Shown here in pieces: positions 13,482 through 20,944 of a stretch of DNA of 38,387 nucleotides. Each line of letters begins with the position of its first letter. Position 1 is the first letter of the stretch. Both the position numbers and the translations under genes were made by a program. The notes below the pieces were generated by a model. It searched no databases. It was given only the letters and a program-made list of their open reading frames with translations, and had not been told where the DNA came from. This DNA comes from a virus: the IMG/VR virus record IMGVR_UViG_3300035195_000275, positions 1 through 38,387 of that record; one strand, written 5' to 3'.

Positions 13482-14477
13482 ATGAATGATATAATAAATC
13501 CAATGTTAACTCCTTCAGATGCTATACTAGAACTGGATCAAATTAGGCTAGATAAAATTGAAAAAGGATATGGCATAGGTAATGAAAAATGGGATAGTCA
13601 TATTCTATTTAAAAGAAAGGAATTTAACATGATCAACGGTCATGATAATGTAGGTAAAACAGATGTTCTTTTATGGTACTTTGTATGTTTAGCTAAAAAG
13701 CATAACATGAAATTTAATATTTATAGTTCAGAGAATACCCATAGAAGCCAAGTATTTAAACTATTTAACTTTTGGACTGGTAAAAGATTAGATAAGGACT
13801 TTACAAAAGATACTAAAGGTTTTCATAGTACACTAAATGAAATGACTGACTGTTTTAATTTTATTAGATCAGATAAAAGATATAATTCTAACCAAATATT
13901 AGACATAGCAGATAAGCACCCTGCAGATGGTTTATTAATTGATCCTTTTAATTCATTAGTAACTGAATCAACTAATAAGCATCAAGAGGATTATGATACG
14001 TGCGCTAATATTAGAATATTTTGCGATAATACAAATACAACTACTTTTGTAAATACCCATTTAGTAACACAAGCAGCAAGAAATGTATACCCTAAAGATA
14101 GTGAATACGAGAACCACCTCAAACCTCCAGAAAAGAGCGACACAGAAGGGGGACAGAAGTTTGCCAATCGATGCGATAATTTTTGGACTATTCACAGAAT
14201 GACACAACACCCTCAATTATGGTCTACTGCTGAAGTTCATGTAAGAAAGATAAAAGAAACTATTACAGGTGGTTCATGTACTTTAAGAGATAGCCCTATT
14301 TTAATGAAATGGAATAACCATTGTAAATATACCATAAACGGTAAAAACCCATTAGATAATTCATATAGTGATGTAGGAGATAAAGACCTATCAAATTTAA
14401 ATAAACTTTCTCCTGAACACAAAGCAATGCAAAAAATGAGCTATCAGGAAGAAGAAGATGATGATTTACCATTTTAA
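13482..14477 (+). CDS. RecA/DnaB-type replicative helicase with SSB-like acidic tail
   Basis: A 331-residue P-loop ATPase of the phage RepA/DnaB-like type. Walker A is GHDNVGKT (53-60), Walker B is DGLLID (149-154), and the strand NIYSSENT (79-86) carries the Glu expected as catalytic base. There is no N-terminal primase domain and no signal peptide; the length is that of a single RecA core plus tail. It likely unwinds DNA at the fork. Oddly, the C-terminus reads EEEDDDLPF, close to the bacterial SSB tail DDDIPF and to the end of the phage SSB at 9494. It is preceded by the loader-like gene and the leader cattaaaacacaaaactaa. Confidence 0.75.
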   Translation: MNDIINPMLTPSDAILELDQIRLDKIEKGYGIGNEKWDSHILFKRKEFNMINGHDNVGKTDVLLWYFVCLAKKHNMKFNIYSSENTHRSQVFKLFNFWTGKRLDKDFTKDTKGFHSTLNEMTDCFNFIRSDKRYNSNQILDIADKHPADGLLIDPFNSLVTESTNKHQEDYDTCANIRIFCDNTNTTTFVNTHLVTQAARNVYPKDSEYENHLKPPEKSDTEGGQKFANRCDNFWTIHRMTQHPQLWSTAEVHVRKIKETITGGSCTLRDSPILMKWNNHCKYTINGKNPLDNSYSDVGDKDLSNLNKLSPEHKAMQKMSYQEEEDDDLPF

Positions 14478-14487
14478 AAACTAAACC

Positions 14488-14841
14488 ATGAAAACACACG
14501 AGAAAAAAATTACACCAGTATTAAAAGCATGGAAGCAATCTAAAGACGCTTTATGTGATGATGTAGTAAACTGCTTCAAAACAGATTTATATTCAATTCA
14601 TGCAGCTTTAATATACTTAGATCAACTATTTAAAAAGAAAGGTTTAAAAAATGATGCAAGTAAATTAGTAGAAAAAGGTTTAGAAGATTTTGATAGTTGG
14701 AGGCACTACTACGATATTCTAAGATTTGAGTTAATAGGACATAGACAGGCTAAAGAAAGATATGATGATGAGATCCAAAAGCTAAGAGAAGAAATAATAC
14801 TATTAAGACAGGATAATGAAATTAACAAATTTGGGGCTTAG
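14488..14841 (+). CDS. Hypothetical protein with C-terminal coiled coil, 117 aa
   Basis: Unrecognised. An all-helical protein in the replication operon, 10 bases after the helicase. Residues 1-75 contain two or three helices with conserved-looking Trp and Cys; residues 85-112 form a coiled coil (RYDDEIQKLREEIILLRQDN). It could be a helicase or polymerase accessory factor by position. The HNH gene frame reads back into its end, but the preferred HNH start is 4 bases after this stop. Confidence 0.5.
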   Translation: MKTHEKKITPVLKAWKQSKDALCDDVVNCFKTDLYSIHAALIYLDQLFKKKGLKNDASKLVEKGLEDFDSWRHYYDILRFELIGHRQAKERYDDEIQKLREEIILLRQDNEINKFGA

Positions 14842-14845
14842 AAAT

Positions 14846-15334
14846 ATGGAAATTTGGAAACAATTAAAAAATTATCCTGATTATGAAGTAAGTAATTTAG
14901 GAAATGTAAAGAGCTTAAAATTTAATAAAGAAAGGATTTTAAAAGCGTTAAATGATGGTAATGGATATTTAACAGTTTCTTTATCAAAAAATGGAAAAGA
15001 AAAAAGAAAGAAAATTCATCAACTTGTAGCAATGGCTTTTCTAAATCATATTCCAAATTATAATAGTATTGTAGTAGATCATGTTAATAATATACCTACA
15101 GATAATAGATTAGAAAATTTACAGTTAATTAGCTATAGAGAAAACTCTAGTAAAGATAGAAAAAATGGAACATCTAAATATATAGGTGTTGCATGGCGTA
15201 AAGACGTAAAAAAATGGAGGTCAGCAATTTATATTAAAGGTAAACATAAACATTTAGGAGTTTTTAATTCTGAAATAGAAGCATCTAAAGCATATCAGGA
15301 AGCATTAAAAAAACATTTGAATGATTCATTATAG
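14846..15334 (+). CDS. HNH homing endonuclease (NUMOD4 - HNH - AP2)
   Basis: A 162-residue protein with three modules. NUMOD4 is at 1-24 (MEIWKQLKNYPDYEVSNLGN). The HNH nuclease spans about 55-97: the VVDHVNNIPTDNRLENL stretch carries His79 and Asn87, with a leading HQLVAMAF. A C-terminal AP2 DNA-binding domain is at 112-155, with YIGVAWRKDVKKWRSAIYI and then LGVFNSEIEASKAY. The open frame extends to 14816, but NUMOD4 begins at ATG 14846, 4 bases after the previous stop. It is a free-standing mobile endonuclease inserted into the replication operon; no disrupted target gene is visible at its edges. Confidence 0.88.
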   Translation: MEIWKQLKNYPDYEVSNLGNVKSLKFNKERILKALNDGNGYLTVSLSKNGKEKRKKIHQLVAMAFLNHIPNYNSIVVDHVNNIPTDNRLENLQLISYRENSSKDRKNGTSKYIGVAWRKDVKKWRSAIYIKGKHKHLGVFNSEIEASKAYQEALKKHLNDSL

Positions 15335-15470
15335 TTTATTTCCTAATGAAAGCTGTGTAATTTGTGGTGTTAAAGTGTTAAATAATGCTCTGCACTGTGA
15401 AAAATGTTATAAAAAATGGCTGGAATTAAATGAAAAAAAAGCCGTTTTTAAACCTTATAGTGTTTTTTAA
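15321..15470 (+). CDS. Small zinc-ribbon protein, 49 aa
   Basis: A short frame overlapping the end of the HNH gene by 14 bases. It contains CVICG and, after an 11-residue gap, CEKC, i.e. two CxxC pairs making a zinc-ribbon knuckle, then a KKWLELNEKK helix. No other domain. It may be a small nucleic-acid or protein-binding factor. The two CxxC pairs support a real gene despite its size. Confidence 0.5.
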   Translation: MIHYSLFPNESCVICGVKVLNNALHCEKCYKKWLELNEKKAVFKPYSVF

Positions 15471-15486
15471 AATTAGTAAAAGCTTA

Positions 15487-15509
15487 AAAGCCCTTTATTC
15501 ATTGGGTTT
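15487..15509 (+). terminator. Weak terminator-like hairpin
   Basis: AAA-G-CCC (15487-15493) pairs with GGGTTT (15504-15509) with one bulged G, followed by ATATCATTTTC. It occupies the position where the other five palindrome cassettes mostly have a stronger terminator. Confidence 0.35.
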
Positions 15510-15523
15510 ATATCATTTTCATT

Positions 15524-15542
15524 ATTTAGAATGATTATAAAT
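15524..15542. promoter_or_regulatory. Palindromic operator copy 4
   Basis: ATTTAGAAT-G-ATTATAAAT, identical to copies 3 and 6 and flanked, like copy 3, by TTA and AA. It is 55 nt upstream of the -7 element. Confidence 0.75.
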
Positions 15543-15552
15543 AACATTCAAA

Positions 15553-15629
15553 TGAACTTTTTTTGTTTTTAAATTAGATTTTTAACAAGTGTTGATGTAT
15601 CTTTGAAGAGAACGCAAAAACAAAACACT
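15553..15629 (+). promoter_or_regulatory. Promoter region of small-gene operon
   Basis: TGAACTTTTTTT (15553-15564) precedes TATCTTTG (15598-15605), a perfect TAnnTTTG -7. The leader GCAAAAACAAAACACT follows and ends right at ATG 15630. The spacing between the T-run and -7 is longer here (33 nt) than in copies 2 and 3. Confidence 0.6.
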
Positions 15630-15881
15630 ATGGAAAACATTTTAAATAATAAAACAGCAATAAGTAAAGGAATTGTAAAAACTGAAACATCAGTAAGTAT
15701 AGGAGATTTAGAAAACAGATGGGTAGCTAGTGTTAATGAAAAAAACGAATACATTATATTAAAATTTTCTAATTCTTTAGGAACTAGGTATTTTAAAAAT
15801 GAAACAGATTTTATACTTCACTTAGAAGGCAATCACACTTTAGGAATATTTAAAGCTAATCCTTCACATTGGAGTTATTAA
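15630..15881 (+). CDS. Hypothetical protein, 83 aa
   Basis: Unrecognised. The frame is open from a TTG at 15603, but this is the last part of the -7 element, so ATG 15630 after the shared A-rich leader is the start. The product is small and beta-rich, with RWVASVNEKNEYIILKF and SLGTRYFKNETDFILHLEGN and aromatic residues at the end (HWSY), suggestive of a small compact fold. It is the first gene of an operon of very small proteins between the replication and methyltransferase genes. Confidence 0.55.
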   Translation: MENILNNKTAISKGIVKTETSVSIGDLENRWVASVNEKNEYIILKFSNSLGTRYFKNETDFILHLEGNHTLGIFKANPSHWSY

Positions 15882-15913
15882 TAAATAAATATTAACTTTC
15901 AAAACAAAACACT

Positions 15914-16015
15914 ATGAAAACTACAGAAGATCAAGAAAAACAAGAAATGCACAACAGGATAGCAAAACTTTTATTTGCTATGATGATAATGTATTTTATC
16001 TTTAGCAATATTTAA
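15914..16015 (+). CDS. Tiny membrane protein, 33 aa
   Basis: A 33-residue open frame with its own conserved leader (CAAAACAAAACACT then ATG), the same as that of the upstream gene. A charged N-terminus (TTEDQEKQEMHNR) is followed by one hydrophobic helix (IAKLLFAMMIMYFIFSNI). The preserved leader is the main evidence that this is translated. A terminator follows. Function unknown; a small membrane effector is possible. Confidence 0.5.
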   Translation: MKTTEDQEKQEMHNRIAKLLFAMMIMYFIFSNI

Positions 16016-16055
16016 AACCGTTCTTTAAAACTGGTTTATAAATAAGATTTTGCTA

Positions 16056-16081
16056 GGGTAAGTTTGAAGCCAGTCTTACCC
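16056..16081 (+). terminator. Strong intrinsic terminator
   Basis: Perfect arms GGGTAAG (16056-16062) and CTTACCC (16075-16081) with a 12-nt loop, followed by GTTTTTTAAA. A weaker AACC/GGTT hairpin lies just before it at about 16017-16036. Confidence 0.85.
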
Positions 16082-16107
16082 GTTTTTTAAATATAAAAAT
16101 ACATTAC

Positions 16108-16251
16108 ATGAATGATAAAATAAAAGAAATGCAATCTTACATCCAGCACCTAGAAAAGATGATAATAGGATATAAAGAAGTTTGTAAAAAAAAAGATAAT
16201 ACTATAGACTATTATAAAAAAGAATTAGATAATTTAACTTGTAAAAAATAA
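16108..16251 (+). CDS. Small coiled-coil protein, 47 aa
   Basis: A 47-residue charged helical peptide (KIKEMQSYIQHLEKMIIGYK and DNTIDYYKKELDNL) with heptad-like spacing, resembling the protein encoded next in composition and in the D-x-T-I-x-x-Y pattern. The leader is atataaaaatacattac. The stop is 4 bases before the next ATG. Function unknown. Confidence 0.45.
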   Translation: MNDKIKEMQSYIQHLEKMIIGYKEVCKKKDNTIDYYKKELDNLTCKK

Positions 16252-16255
16252 ACAC

Positions 16256-16453
16256 ATGGAAGAAGAACAAGAACCAATAGACATTTTTATAAAAAGTAAA
16301 ATAGAAGGTTTAGAATATCACATTAAAACACAAGATGATACTATAAAACAATACAGAAGTATTATAGATCAAAAAGATGTTTTAATAGATCAGCTTTTAG
16401 AAGAACTAAGAAATTTATCTGATGACATGACAGATATAATAAAAAAGCTATGA
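16256..16453 (+). CDS. Coiled-coil protein, 65 aa
   Basis: A 65-residue acidic coiled coil from about residue 15 to the end (EYHIKTQDDTIKQYRSIID, DQLLEELRNLSDDMTDIIKK). It shares the DDTIKQY / DNTIDYY pattern with the 47-residue protein just upstream, so the two may be divergent duplicates or form a hetero-coiled coil. ATGA overlap with the next gene. Confidence 0.5.
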   Translation: MEEEQEPIDIFIKSKIEGLEYHIKTQDDTIKQYRSIIDQKDVLIDQLLEELRNLSDDMTDIIKKL

Positions 16454-16611
16454 AAGATAAATTAAACTCCTGTGATAATTTAACTAATAAACAATTTCTA
16501 ATAGTTTTTTTTTGGTTTATTTTTAGAAGAAGAAAGTGGAAACGCTATGATATGCTGGTAGAAAGTTATTACTTTGAAAATGTAGCTTATAGAATGGCTA
16601 AAGACTATTGA
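16450..16611 (+). CDS. Small membrane protein, 53 aa
   Basis: A 53-residue protein coupled to the previous gene by an ATGA overlap. One hydrophobic aromatic helix at about residues 15-25 (FLIVFFWFIF) is followed by a strongly basic stop-transfer segment (RRRKWKRY) and a polar tail. It predicts a single-pass inner-membrane protein with a cytoplasmic C-terminus. With the coiled-coil protein upstream it resembles paired small lysis or exclusion proteins, but no family is recognised. Confidence 0.5.
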   Translation: MKDKLNSCDNLTNKQFLIVFFWFIFRRRKWKRYDMLVESYYFENVAYRMAKDY

Positions 16612-16626
16612 TTATAACACCAAAGT

Positions 16627-16649
16627 AAAAGCCCGTTTTAATGGCTTTT
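16627..16649 (+). terminator. Intrinsic terminator before methyltransferase gene
   Basis: AAAAGCC (16627-16633) and GGCTTTT (16643-16649) form a perfect 7-bp stem with the T-tract built into the 3' arm. Confidence 0.7.
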
Positions 16650-16679
16650 AAAGACTGTTAAAATTAAAAATATATAACT

Positions 16680-17336
16680 ATGAAGATATTAAACCTTTAC
16701 GCTTGTTTAGGTGGTAACAGATACAAGTGGAATGAAGTAAAAGAAGATATAGAAGTAACTGCAATTGAGTTAGACCCAGAGTTAGCTAAATTATATCAAG
16801 AAAGGTTTCCTAATGATAAAGTAATAGTTGCAGATGCACATCAATATTTGTTAGATTTGAAAAATAATGGAGAGTTAGATTCTTATTCCTTTGTGTGGAG
16901 TTCTCCACCATGCCCTACGCATAGTAAATCACGTTTTGCTAGAAGAAACACAACAGAAGCTAAATTTCCTGACTTAAAACTATATGAAGAAATTATTTTT
17001 TTAGATAAGTGGTTTAAAGGTAAATATGTAATTGAAAATGTAATACCATATTATGAACCTTTAATAACTGCACAAAAACGAGGAAGGCATTTATACTGGA
17101 GTAATATAAAACTACCTAATATTTTAAGTGAAAGGAAAAATAGTTTTATGGAAAGTAAAGATGAAGTTTCTAAGTGGTGTGATTTTCACGATTATAATTT
17201 TAGACAATACAAAGGAAAACAAAGAACAGATAAAATAGCACGGAATTTAGTAGACTATGAAGCAGGTAAAACTATTTTTGAAACTGCATTAGGAATTATT
17301 AAACAAAAAGATACTAAACAAACTGAACTATTTTAA
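16680..17336 (+). CDS. C5 cytosine-specific DNA methyltransferase
   Basis: A 218-residue, short version of the C5-MTase fold. Motif I is ILNLYACLGGNRYKW (3-17), AdoMet-binding acidic residues follow in TAIELDPE (27-34), the catalytic loop is SSPPCPTHS (74-82, Cys78 as nucleophile), and motif VI is IENV (118-121, Glu119). A long variable target-recognition domain is absent, so specificity is probably short or degenerate, as in other small phage enzymes. No partner restriction enzyme is adjacent. It probably protects phage DNA from host restriction. It is a separate unit between two terminators. Confidence 0.82.
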   Translation: MKILNLYACLGGNRYKWNEVKEDIEVTAIELDPELAKLYQERFPNDKVIVADAHQYLLDLKNNGELDSYSFVWSSPPCPTHSKSRFARRNTTEAKFPDLKLYEEIIFLDKWFKGKYVIENVIPYYEPLITAQKRGRHLYWSNIKLPNILSERKNSFMESKDEVSKWCDFHDYNFRQYKGKQRTDKIARNLVDYEAGKTIFETALGIIKQKDTKQTELF

Positions 17337-17367
17337 AAGTATTAAAAATGCAAGTTAAACCTGAAGG

Positions 17368-17391
17368 GCATCATTCTGAAAAGAGTGGTGC
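17368..17391 (+). terminator. Strong intrinsic terminator between early and packaging regions
   Basis: Nine-base arms GCATCATTC (17368-17376) and GAGTGGTGC (17383-17391) with two G-T pairs and a 6-nt loop, followed by TTTTCTTTTTTG. Confidence 0.8.
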
Positions 17392-17453
17392 TTTTCTTTT
17401 TTGTTTATAGGCTTTTTTTTGTTATATTACAAGCAAATTTTAAACTTTATAGA

Positions 17454-17522
17454 ATGAGCCTTTTAGATGACTACATTAATGATTTAGCAACTGAATCAAT
17501 AATAGATAGCAGTCTTATATGA
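17454..17522 (+). CDS. 22-aa leader-type peptide ahead of nuclease gene
   Basis: A 22-codon acidic frame (SLLDDYINDLATESIIDSSL) whose stop overlaps the ATG of the nuclease gene in ATGA form (17519-17522). Translation of this short frame would deliver ribosomes directly to the nuclease start, which has no other obvious leader. It may be a coupling peptide or a real small protein; evidence is the overlap only. Confidence 0.4.
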   Translation: MSLLDDYINDLATESIIDSSLI

Positions 17523-17923
17523 GAAAACCTAAAATGCTTAAAAAGAGTAAGCAAAAGAAATATACATCTACTAAGTTAAAACCTAAAAGGAAGCCTAAAA
17601 ACAGTCTTATTAACGCTGATATACTAAAAGCCTTAATACTTCAGGACTTCAATTTAAATTGTATCTTAGAGCATAAGTTTCATGATACTAGAAAATGGCG
17701 TATAGATTTGTTTATACCTGCTATAAAAGTAGCTATTGAGTTAGAAGGTGGTGTTTATACTGGTGGAAGGCATACAAGACCTGAAGGATTTTTAAATGAT
17801 ATTGAAAAGTATAACAACATAACAATATTAGGTTTAAAGCTTCTTAGATATGCTCACGTTAAGCACTTGTATAGTGATATTTTAAAAGATTTAAAAGAAC
17901 TAATTGATAATGAAAAAGAATAA
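17519..17923 (+). CDS. PD-(D/E)XK-type endonuclease (VSR/DUF559-like)
   Basis: A 134-residue protein with a very basic N-terminal tail (about 28 residues, one third Lys/Arg), then a compact nuclease core. WRIDLFIP (residues 61-68, catalytic Asp) follows a short strand, then VAIELEGG (72-79, E-x-E), GGRHTRPEGF and DIEKYNNITILGLKLLRY, a layout shared with very-short-patch-repair/DUF559-like nucleases and phage junction-cleaving relatives. It lies directly upstream of the terminase genes and overlaps the small terminase start. It may resolve branched DNA before packaging or act as a nicking enzyme; this is inference. Confidence 0.65.
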   Translation: MRKPKMLKKSKQKKYTSTKLKPKRKPKNSLINADILKALILQDFNLNCILEHKFHDTRKWRIDLFIPAIKVAIELEGGVYTGGRHTRPEGFLNDIEKYNNITILGLKLLRYAHVKHLYSDILKDLKELIDNEKE

Positions 17924-18356
17924 AACAAGTTTTAAGGCTGGTAATTTAGCAGCTGAAAAATGGACAGAAGAAAACGCTTTAGATCTAGCTAATGAGTTAA
18001 TAGCATGGATGAAAAAAGAAGATGCTAATATATTTTATGAAGATTTCTTATATATAGAAAAAGATTTATATAAAGAATTAACTTCTTATCTTTCTAATAA
18101 ATTTCCTAAAAGCTTTGCATTAAAAATAAAACGTGCTAAGAAAATACAAGAAATTAAACTAAAAAAATTAGGTGTATTAGATCAATTAAATTCTGCTATG
18201 ACTAGATTTACTTTAATTAATAATCATGGCTGGAAAGATAGAATAGAAAGTAATGTAGAACAAACAGTAAAAACAGAAATAGATTACTCAAAACTAGATG
18301 CAGGAACAATTAAGAGTATTATTGAGCAGCTTAAACTTAACGAGCCTAAAGGCTGA
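17910..18356 (+). CDS. terS: Terminase small subunit
   Basis: A 148-residue helical protein starting at ATG 17910, which overlaps the nuclease stop by 14 bases; the open frame reaches a TTG at 17904 but ATG is preferred. The N-terminus FKAGNLAAEKWTEENALDLA and the C-terminal block AMTRFTLINNHGWKDRIESN (residues about 107-126) followed by a short acidic linker are typical of Bacteroidetes phage small terminases, which recognise pac/cos DNA and feed it to TerL. Its end overlaps the TerL start by 59 bases in another frame. Confidence 0.75.
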   Translation: MKKNKTSFKAGNLAAEKWTEENALDLANELIAWMKKEDANIFYEDFLYIEKDLYKELTSYLSNKFPKSFALKIKRAKKIQEIKLKKLGVLDQLNSAMTRFTLINNHGWKDRIESNVEQTVKTEIDYSKLDAGTIKSIIEQLKLNEPKG

Positions 18357-19761
18357 GTTATACCGTAAATCTTTTTATGAATTTAGTTTAGAAGCTTTTA
18401 AAACATTACATAATGGACAAGAGCTAACATATAACTGGCACATAGAATACTTATGTAATAAACTACAGAAGGAAGCTGAACGGATTGTAAGAGGTGAAAA
18501 AAGAGATAAGCACATATTAATAAACGTACCACCTAGAACATTAAAGAGTGAATTAGTTAATGTTTTTTTTAGTGTTTACTGTTGGATCTTAGATGATTCT
18601 ATGCAGTTTATTAGCTCATCTTATTCTAGTAGTTTATCTATTACACTATCAACTCAATCAAGAAGGATTATAGAAAGTGATTGGTTTAAAATACATTTTC
18701 CTGAAGTTATACTTTCTAAAGATGAAAATACTAAATCAAGGTTTACAACTCCTAAAGGTGGTCTAAGGTATTCTACTTCTACAGGTGGAACTGTTACAGG
18801 AATGGGTGCAGATGTTATAGTTATTGATGATCCACAAAACCCACAACTAGCACGATCAGAAGTAGAAAGAGAAAACGCTAATAGGTTCTTCAATGAAACT
18901 TTAAGAAGTAGGCTTAACAATCCTGAAGTAGGTGTTTTTATTGTAGTTATGCAAAGATTACATGAAAATGATTTAACAGGAATGTTATTAGATAAAGAGC
19001 GTAATGAATGGGATTATACATGTCTACCTGCTGAAGCTTCTAATAATATATCTCCACTTGAATTAATAGATAATTACGTAGATGGTTTACTATTTCCTAA
19101 AAGATTATCATTAAAGGTATTAAACAGCTTTAAAATTGGTTTAGGTGCTTATGGTTATTCAGGTCAATATGCACAGCTTCCTGCTCCTAGTGATGGTGGT
19201 ATAATTAAAGGTGAATGGTTTAATATCATAAAACAATTACCTAGAGATCCAAATAATAAGCTGGTTAACCTTAAATGGGATTTCTATTTAGATACTGCAT
19301 ATACTAATAAACAAGAAAATGATGCAACTGCTCTAATGTGTGCAGCTTTTTATAATAATGAACTTTATATAAAAGAAGTTAAAGCAGTTAGGTTAGAATT
19401 TCCTGAACTGATAAAAGAAATACAGCACTTTGCTTCTGTTAACGGTTATTCTAATTCCAGTAGAATATATGTAGAGCCTAAAGCAAGTGGTAAAAGTATA
19501 GTTCAAATGCTTAAAAAGTCTACAGGTTTAAATATAATGGAAGATAAACCACCAACACAAGACAAAGTTAGTAGAGTTTCTGCTGTATCTCCATTCATAG
19601 AATCAAGAAGAGTTAATTTATTAGATGGTAGGTACATTAATGATTTTTTAAATGAACTAAAAGCTTTTCCTAATGGCTCTCATGATGATCAAGTAGATGT
19701 TTTAGTTATGGCTATTGATAGGAATATAACAAGAAGAAAAAAAGTTCGTGCTATTGCTTAA
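18298..19761 (+). CDS. terL: Terminase large subunit
   Basis: A 487-residue packaging motor. The ATPase domain has a Walker A variant NVPPRTLKSEL (76-86) and Walker B VIVIDDP (173-179). The nuclease domain has Asp332 in FYLDTAYT, Glu393 in YVEPKASGKS, and the closing GSHDDQVDVLV (460-470) with Asp463/464 and Asp467. The start at ATG 18298 lies inside terS; no later ATG occurs before the conserved ELYRKSFYEFSLEAF segment (20-34), so the overlap is real or translation begins at a non-ATG codon near it. It cuts and translocates DNA into proheads. Clear match to phage large terminases. Confidence 0.95.
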   Translation: MQEQLRVLLSSLNLTSLKAELYRKSFYEFSLEAFKTLHNGQELTYNWHIEYLCNKLQKEAERIVRGEKRDKHILINVPPRTLKSELVNVFFSVYCWILDDSMQFISSSYSSSLSITLSTQSRRIIESDWFKIHFPEVILSKDENTKSRFTTPKGGLRYSTSTGGTVTGMGADVIVIDDPQNPQLARSEVERENANRFFNETLRSRLNNPEVGVFIVVMQRLHENDLTGMLLDKERNEWDYTCLPAEASNNISPLELIDNYVDGLLFPKRLSLKVLNSFKIGLGAYGYSGQYAQLPAPSDGGIIKGEWFNIIKQLPRDPNNKLVNLKWDFYLDTAYTNKQENDATALMCAAFYNNELYIKEVKAVRLEFPELIKEIQHFASVNGYSNSSRIYVEPKASGKSIVQMLKKSTGLNIMEDKPPTQDKVSRVSAVSPFIESRRVNLLDGRYINDFLNELKAFPNGSHDDQVDVLVMAIDRNITRRKKVRAIA

Positions 19762-19768
19762 TTTGTAT

Positions 19769-19776
19769 TATATTTA
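19769..19776 (+). promoter_or_regulatory. -7-like element right before GTG start
   Basis: TATATTTA ends 3 nt before the GTG at 19780. A transcript from it would start at or after the start codon, i.e. be leaderless. No good -33 is seen, so this may be a fortuitous AT-rich match. Confidence 0.35.
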
Positions 19777-19779
19777 GTC

Positions 19780-20937
19780 GTGAAAAAAACTTTAAAGCAT
19801 TTTGAAAAGATAATTTTAGAACTAAATAAAGAGGGTAAAAGTTCTTATTATATACAGAAAGCATTACATAGAGATTATGGATTTAAAACATATTCAGGTA
19901 ATGTTAGAACATTTCTAAGAAAAAGAGGATTAGGAAAATATACTATAGATACTTTTGAAAAAACCTTAGAAAAAAACAACTTTCAAGCACCTGAAAACTG
20001 GTCTTATGGATGGCTAAAAGGTAAAGATGCTTCTGTATTTGTTAGGAATACAACAGGAATAATACCTTATGATGAAATGAGAAAGGAATTTAAGGAAGAA
20101 ATGAGTAAATATTCTCCTAAATACCTAAAGATAGATAGAGAACCAATAAAGGATAAACATTTATTAGTAGTTGATATAGCAGATTTACACGTAGGAAAAC
20201 TATCAGAAGCTTCTGAAACAGGAGATAAATATAATTCTAAGATAGCTAAGAAAAGAGCCATTAGAGGTATTGAAGGAATACTAAAAAAAGCTTCAGGTTT
20301 TGAGATTGAAAAGATACTTTTTATAATTGGAAATGATGTTTTACACGTAGATAACGCTAATAAATCAACTACTTCAGGAACACCACAAGATATAGATGGA
20401 TCATGGCATAAGAATTATATAATAGCTAGAGATGTTTATATAGAGGCTATTAATATGCTTTTAGAAGTTGCAGATGTTCATATAGTTCATAATCCTTCTA
20501 ATCATGATTTTATAAGTGGTTTTATGTTAGCAGATTCTATTTACTGCTGGTTTAGAAAGAGTGAAAATGTTACGTTTAATGTTACGAATAAACATAGAAA
20601 GTATTACAAATATGGAAGGAATTTAATTAGTTCTAGTCATGGAGATGGTGCAAAGATGGCTGATATGCCTTTATTAATGGCAAATGAGGCTAAACAAGAA
20701 TGGGCAGAAACAGATTATAGATATGTTTACCTTCACCATATACATCATAAAGATGTTACTAAATTCAAAAGTGGTAAAGATTATCAAGGTGTAACAGTAG
20801 AATATATTAGAAGCCCTTCAGGTACTGATGCATGGCACGATAAAAAAGGGTACTGTCATGCACCTAAAGCTATTGAAGCTTTTATACACCATAAAGAGTA
20901 TGGGCAGTGTGCTAGGTTAACCCACTTATTTAAATAA
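19780..20937 (+). CDS. Calcineurin-like metallophosphoesterase with N-terminal HTH-like region
   Basis: A 385-residue protein with a GTG start. Residues 1-55 look like a small helix-turn-helix (GKSSYYIQKALHRDYGFKTY, then VRTFLRKRG). The phosphoesterase core has the five metal-binding blocks: DLH (135-137), GND (184-186), SNHD (240-243), HGDG (287-290) and HIHH (320-323). Such proteins lie next to TerL in many Bacteroidetes phages and could be nucleases or phosphatases acting on DNA ends. Whether it works on nucleic acid is inference, supported by the DNA-binding-like N-terminus and packaging neighbours. Confidence 0.78.
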   Translation: MKKTLKHFEKIILELNKEGKSSYYIQKALHRDYGFKTYSGNVRTFLRKRGLGKYTIDTFEKTLEKNNFQAPENWSYGWLKGKDASVFVRNTTGIIPYDEMRKEFKEEMSKYSPKYLKIDREPIKDKHLLVVDIADLHVGKLSEASETGDKYNSKIAKKRAIRGIEGILKKASGFEIEKILFIIGNDVLHVDNANKSTTSGTPQDIDGSWHKNYIIARDVYIEAINMLLEVADVHIVHNPSNHDFISGFMLADSIYCWFRKSENVTFNVTNKHRKYYKYGRNLISSSHGDGAKMADMPLLMANEAKQEWAETDYRYVYLHHIHHKDVTKFKSGKDYQGVTVEYIRSPSGTDAWHDKKGYCHAPKAIEAFIHHKEYGQCARLTHLFK

Positions 20938-20944
20938 TAATTAT

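Noticed and set aside
14816-14845. Upstream start of the HNH gene
   Set aside because: The NUMOD4 domain begins at ATG 14846, and the upstream codons overlap the previous gene's end.
15524-15542. Palindromes as phage attachment sites
   Set aside because: They occur six times at promoters, and no integrase gene was found.
17349-17411. 20-codon frame beginning ATGCAAGTT
   Set aside because: It is the terminator hairpin and T-run, with no leader.
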